Shown here: positions 5,286 through 8,349 of the stretch, piece after piece | Layout: each line of letters starts with the position of its first letter | Position numbering within the stretch: position 1 is the first letter of the stretch | From: Candidatus Gerdarchaeota archaeon | Lineage (GTDB): Archaea; Asgardarchaeota; Heimdallarchaeia; JABLTI01 | Reading direction: 5' to 3' | Assembly (NCBI GenBank): GCA_016839405.1 | Contig: JAEOUJ010000054.1 | Span: 1-8,349, forward strand | Length of the DNA: 8,349 nt | The notes under the pieces: generated by a model | Database searches by the model: none | What the model was told of the DNA's origin: nothing | Seen by the model: only the letters and a program-made list of their open reading frames with translations | Made by a program: the position numbers and the translations under genes

Positions 5286-7199
5286 ATGGATAAAAAAGGC
5301 TTAGCAAGATTTGTTTTATTATTTTCACTTTTCTTTACTGCATTTGCATTACAGCAAATAATTATAGATAATCAATCAGTTTCAATAAAAATAGAAAATA
5401 ATCAGAATTTAGATTACTTCCTACCTGAAGCAACCTATAAGGAAGAAAATCTAACATTAAAATTCGAGTTCATAGGATTTAATCAAAGTTTAATAGATGA
5501 ATCCGCAATTGAAAGTGAATTATATAATGATTTCAGGCATTCAGTAGATTTACCATTATCTGAACTACATTTTAATTTTGAATTTAATTATGTTTTAGAA
5601 GATGATAGAGAAGATTTGGAGGAATATATAATATCTATTGCTGATTCGGGAGTAGATACAGGTTATGAATTGAATTTAACATTACTACAAGAAGACCTTA
5701 TCTCAGGCGAAAGATCAAATATATTCATTCCAAGAGATGGCATGTCAATAGATGCTGAATTAGTAAATGAATATTTATTTGATAATTTGTATCAAGAACC
5801 AATAAACGATCCAGGATATACATTCTTTCTTATGAATTTCTCTAATCTTGATAGCTTAGATCATACGTTTGAACATTGGTATGATGTAAATGGCACTGGG
5901 CTAGACTCAAATGAATCAATAACTTGGTGGTATTCAGGATATAGCAATCTTGAAAAAAGAGCTGCTACAGGCTGGGGTGGAAAATATCGTTTCTGTTATT
6001 TGGATGTTTCAGCTAGATCATGGTATCTAGATTTTGTGAAAACAGCTTGGATTAGCATGGGAGGAGAAGGATATCAATTATATTATGATTATCCTGATCT
6101 AGATAATTTAACGCAAACTTATGATCCAAATACAACTGAAGGAAATGAAATTCTAAATCAATATCTCGCAGAATGGATCAATACATATTTAGGAAATGTT
6201 TTATCTGGACCTGTTTACAGTGATTTGCCTATAGGAGATACAATCTCCTTACAAGTTTTGGTTTTAAATAATTTAACTGATAATGGCTACCCAATTGAAG
6301 ATCTAGATTGGTGTATATCACAAAACAGAATATTTAATCAATTAGCAGTAGATTTTCCATGGATCGATTGGCAAATTGAAATTGAATGGGTAGAATTAAG
6401 TGATTATCCGATATTTTATGACTATATACACGATAATGTTTTAGAGGATATTAATGGTAAATATATTGCTGTTCAAAATGGACTATATCAATTGTTGGAA
6501 GATGAATTAGAAAATAATTTTGATTTAAATGCTGCAGATGTTGTTCTTCCATGTTATTTCTTCTTAACAGATGATATTGGTTTCAGATGGTTTGGTGTGT
6601 CCTTTGCAGGACTTGGTGGAATGGGTTGGGAAATTCTACTTGCAACTCAATATAGCCTTTTTGAGGATGGAATCATTGGACAACCACGTAGGGGATATTC
6701 TAATGTAATGATTCATGAATTAGGTCATTCGCTAGGATTACCACACCCACATAGCGCAACTTTTGGCTGGGGATCTAGTTTTATTTCTGATATTATGAGT
6801 TATTTTGCTTATGATGATTGCTTTTCTACTTTCTATCAAGATGCAATAGGTCGATCTCACACTGATGTTAACTATGCCTATGCACTTGATGAATATGTTA
6901 TTGCTCTAGATGTGTATAACGATTCAGGTAAACCAATTGAACTTCTAGATACTATGTTTCAAATTAATAATACATTAGAATTGATACCGCAATACTATCA
7001 ACAAATGGATTACAATTCTTCTGCTACATATTCATTCCTTTTAAGAGATCTTCTGGAATACGTAATAAACTATTTAGAACCAACTTCTACACCAACTCCA
7101 ACAACAACTAGCACTTCAAATCAATTTGGTTTTTTGGCTGTTCTTGTAATCTTACCATCCATTTACTTCATTGTTAGATTAAAGAAGAAGACAAAATAG
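5286..7199 (+). CDS. Secreted, membrane-anchored metzincin-like zinc metalloprotease
   Basis: A 637-residue extracellular protein. Residues 1-21 form a signal peptide (basic start, hydrophobic core, AFA cleavage site before Leu22). Residues about 25-450 are acidic and rich in Asp, Tyr and Trp, and I do not recognise any domain there. The catalytic motif HELGHSLGLPH (477-487) fits the metzincin pattern HExxHxxGxxH, with zinc ligands His477, His481 and His487 and base Glu478. A Met-turn candidate, DIMSYF (Met504), follows 17 residues after the third His, as expected. The tail has a Thr/Pro/Ser linker (600-612), a hydrophobic helix (about 614-630) and the basic end RLKKKTK, anchoring the protein at the outer face of the membrane. 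About eleven N-x-S/T sequons suit an archaeal surface glycoprotein. The weak AGGA, 11 nt before the ATG, barely supports an RBS. The substrate is unknown; protein scavenging is plausible. Confidence 0.88.
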   Translation: MDKKGLARFVLLFSLFFTAFALQQIIIDNQSVSIKIENNQNLDYFLPEATYKEENLTLKFEFIGFNQSLIDESAIESELYNDFRHSVDLPLSELHFNFEFNYVLEDDREDLEEYIISIADSGVDTGYELNLTLLQEDLISGERSNIFIPRDGMSIDAELVNEYLFDNLYQEPINDPGYTFFLMNFSNLDSLDHTFEHWYDVNGTGLDSNESITWWYSGYSNLEKRAATGWGGKYRFCYLDVSARSWYLDFVKTAWISMGGEGYQLYYDYPDLDNLTQTYDPNTTEGNEILNQYLAEWINTYLGNVLSGPVYSDLPIGDTISLQVLVLNNLTDNGYPIEDLDWCISQNRIFNQLAVDFPWIDWQIEIEWVELSDYPIFYDYIHDNVLEDINGKYIAVQNGLYQLLEDELENNFDLNAADVVLPCYFFLTDDIGFRWFGVSFAGLGGMGWEILLATQYSLFEDGIIGQPRRGYSNVMIHELGHSLGLPHPHSATFGWGSSFISDIMSYFAYDDCFSTFYQDAIGRSHTDVNYAYALDEYVIALDVYNDSGKPIELLDTMFQINNTLELIPQYYQQMDYNSSATYSFLLRDLLEYVINYLEPTSTPTPTTTSTSNQFGFLAVLVILPSIYFIVRLKKKTK

Positions 7200-7207
7200 C
7201 AACAACC

Positions 7208-7236
7208 ACTGCCAAATTAGAGAAAGATTTGGCAGT
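7208..7236. terminator. Perfect 10-bp hairpin between convergent genes
   Basis: ACTGCCAAAT (7208-7217) pairs perfectly with ATTTGGCAGT (7227-7236) across a 9-nt loop. It starts 9 nt after the protease stop and lies just beyond the stop of the opposing radical SAM gene. On the plus strand it is followed by TATTCATTCTTTTTC, so it resembles an intrinsic terminator for the protease. On the minus strand no T tract follows. Confidence 0.6.
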
Positions 7237-7239
7237 TAT

Positions 7240-8154
7240 TCATTCTTTTTCTACAAACCATTGATCAATTGTTTTTTGGTTAATTTTTGTTAATTTCGAA
7301 TAATAAGGGCGTATATCTTCGAATTTATATTTTCTTTTTGATTCTTTGAAAATTCTATAAATTTTGTTTTTATAATCTTGAGGAGGGGATCTTTTTTGAT
7401 AAAATTGTTTAAACCGCTCATTTATATCAGGGAATTTTTCTGCTATAAAATCTAAGAATCGAGTTTTTGATGGTCCCATTAAATAAAGTATTCCAGGTAT
7501 GACAAAATTTGCCCCTGCTTCGTGTATTTCTCTATATAAAGCATCTATCTCTTCATTCGAGTCATTGATTAATGGAATTATTGGCATAAGAAGAACACCC
7601 ACTCTTATATTTTCAGAACGCAATTTAGAAATTGCTTGAAGTCTATGCTTCGCAGAAACAACTCTTGGTTCAATTTTTTTGGTAATATCTTCATCCAATG
7701 TTGATATAGAAAAAACAACTTCTAGAAATGATTCTGATGCCATATTTGCTAATATATCTTTATCTCTTGTAACTAAAGGAGATTTTGTAGCAACTATCAA
7801 TGGATTATGAAATCTGTAAAACTCCTTCAACATTTCTCGTGTTATTTGTTCCTTTCTTTCAATTGGTTGATATGGATCACAGACAGACCCTAGATTTACT
7901 AATTCTTTTTGCCATTTTGGATGGGATAATTCTTTTCTTAATATTTTTGCAGCATTTTTCTTCAAAAAAATGGTTGTTTCAAAATCATGTTCCGGATCTA
8001 ATTCTAAATAACTGTGAGTATATCTAGCATAACAATAAAGACATGAATGAAAGCAACCTCTATAAGGATTTGCTCCCCATTTGAAAGGCAATCTTGGAGA
8101 ATCTATTTTATGTAAAATATTTTTGCAATTCTGTTCAATGTAATTAATTTTCAA
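7240..8154 (-). CDS. Radical SAM protein, spore-photolyase-like (SplB/Rv2578c-type)
   Basis: A 304-residue radical SAM enzyme whose 4Fe-4S cluster would cleave S-adenosylmethionine to start radical chemistry. The cluster motif CFHSCLYC supplies Cys34, Cys38 and Cys41 within NPYRGCFHSCLYCYAR, the form seen in the SplB-like COG1533 group. Further family marks are CDPYQPIE (92-99), ATKSPLVTRD (122-131) and the barrel strands VVFSISTLD (146-154) and VGVLLMPIIPLIND (185-198). Despite the group's name, most members have no proven DNA-repair role, and I cannot assign a substrate. The start is TTG. No in-frame ATG lies between the upstream stop and the cluster motif, and the 28 residues before NPYRGC match the family. 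GTGGA just upstream may serve as a ribosome site. The gene converges on the protease gene and has a TATA candidate about 44 nt upstream. Confidence 0.88.
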   Translation of the reverse strand: MKINYIEQNCKNILHKIDSPRLPFKWGANPYRGCFHSCLYCYARYTHSYLELDPEHDFETTIFLKKNAAKILRKELSHPKWQKELVNLGSVCDPYQPIERKEQITREMLKEFYRFHNPLIVATKSPLVTRDKDILANMASESFLEVVFSISTLDEDITKKIEPRVVSAKHRLQAISKLRSENIRVGVLLMPIIPLINDSNEEIDALYREIHEAGANFVIPGILYLMGPSKTRFLDFIAEKFPDINERFKQFYQKRSPPQDYKNKIYRIFKESKRKYKFEDIRPYYSKLTKINQKTIDQWFVEKE

Positions 8155-8193
8155 AGTTGTCCACGTTGTTTTCTGGATTTCTCTTAATTAGTG

Positions 8194-8202
8194 ATTTTAT
8201 AG
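8194..8202 (-). promoter_or_regulatory. TATA box candidate for the radical SAM gene
   Basis: CTATAAAAT on the minus strand would place the transcript start near 8172, leaving a leader of about 18 nt before the TTG start. A second TTTATAAG lies about 10 nt further upstream, so either could be used. Confidence 0.4.
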
Positions 8203-8215
8203 CACTTATAAACAC

Positions 8216-8347
8216 TTACTTTTTCAAAGCTATTATGATATCCACAGGTAATCCCCACATCGTCATTTCCTTTTCATCTGCAACTTCTAATGAAACCTCA
8301 TCAATGAATTTCTTTACTTCAATTGGTCTACAATCAATTATTCTTGG
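8216..8347 (-). CDS. C-terminal 43 residues of an unidentified protein (N-terminus outside window)
   Basis: One minus-strand frame is open from the window edge to TAA at 8218-8216 while the other two close within five codons. The visible end includes RIIDCRPIEVKKFIDEV and MTMWGLPVDIIIALKK, a mixed helix/strand composition typical of a soluble protein. I do not recognise the family. It runs in the same direction as the radical SAM gene, with about 60 nt between them containing TATA candidates, so the two are probably separate units. Confidence 0.6.
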   Translation of the reverse strand, partial: PRIIDCRPIEVKKFIDEVSLEVADEKEMTMWGLPVDIIIALKK

Positions 8348-8349
8348 CA

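Noticed and set aside
7800..8027. Plus-strand frame with hydrophobic stretch opposite the radical SAM gene
   Set aside because: The apparent membrane segment comes from reading Lys/Glu/Asn-rich codons in reverse; no promoter or family match.

Overview
The window is a low-GC stretch (roughly 30% G+C by eye) that reads as archaeal. Candidate TATA boxes sit about 22-27 nt upstream of start codons, giving apparently leaderless genes. Poly-T tracts follow stop codons, several genes seem to use TTG starts, and a secreted protein ends in a Thr/Pro linker, one membrane helix and a basic tail. My best guess is an Asgard-type archaeon (Heimdall- or Loki-like). That is inferred from style and amino-acid composition, not from a marker gene.

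Layout, left to right. Positions 1-1496 (minus strand) carry two ATPase subunits of an energy-coupling factor (ECF/CbiO-type) transporter, joined by a TAATG stop/start overlap; the left one runs off the window. Next (minus) come an M20-family peptidase/deacylase homologue (1545-2726), an AlaX-type alanyl-tRNA editing protein (2854-3585) and a type I glutamine synthetase (3666-4955). Each is separated by a small gap, and at least two have their own Shine-Dalgarno sequence. An AT-rich divergent intergenic region (4956-5285) holds a good TATA box, a 31-codon possible leaderless ORF and a perfect 16-bp palindrome. On the plus strand, 5286-7199 encodes a large secreted, membrane-anchored metzincin-like zinc protease. 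A perfect 10-bp hairpin separates it from a convergent radical SAM protein of the spore-photolyase-like group (7240-8154, minus). The right edge holds the last 43 codons of another minus-strand gene.

The genes do not form one obvious pathway. The loose common theme is amino-acid and nitrogen handling: glutamine synthesis, tRNA proofreading, an amidohydrolase-fold protein, a small-molecule importer and an extracellular protease. Most genes appear to be separately transcribed.

The strongest anomaly is the M20 protein. The fold and flanking motifs are intact, but the catalytic Glu-Glu pair, a third metal-binding Glu and the dimer-lid His are all replaced, so it looks like a pseudoenzyme under selection. 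The second is the protease, whose roughly 450 residues upstream of the zinc motif resemble nothing I recognise. I see no CRISPR array, tRNA, rRNA, insertion sequence or clear defence system.
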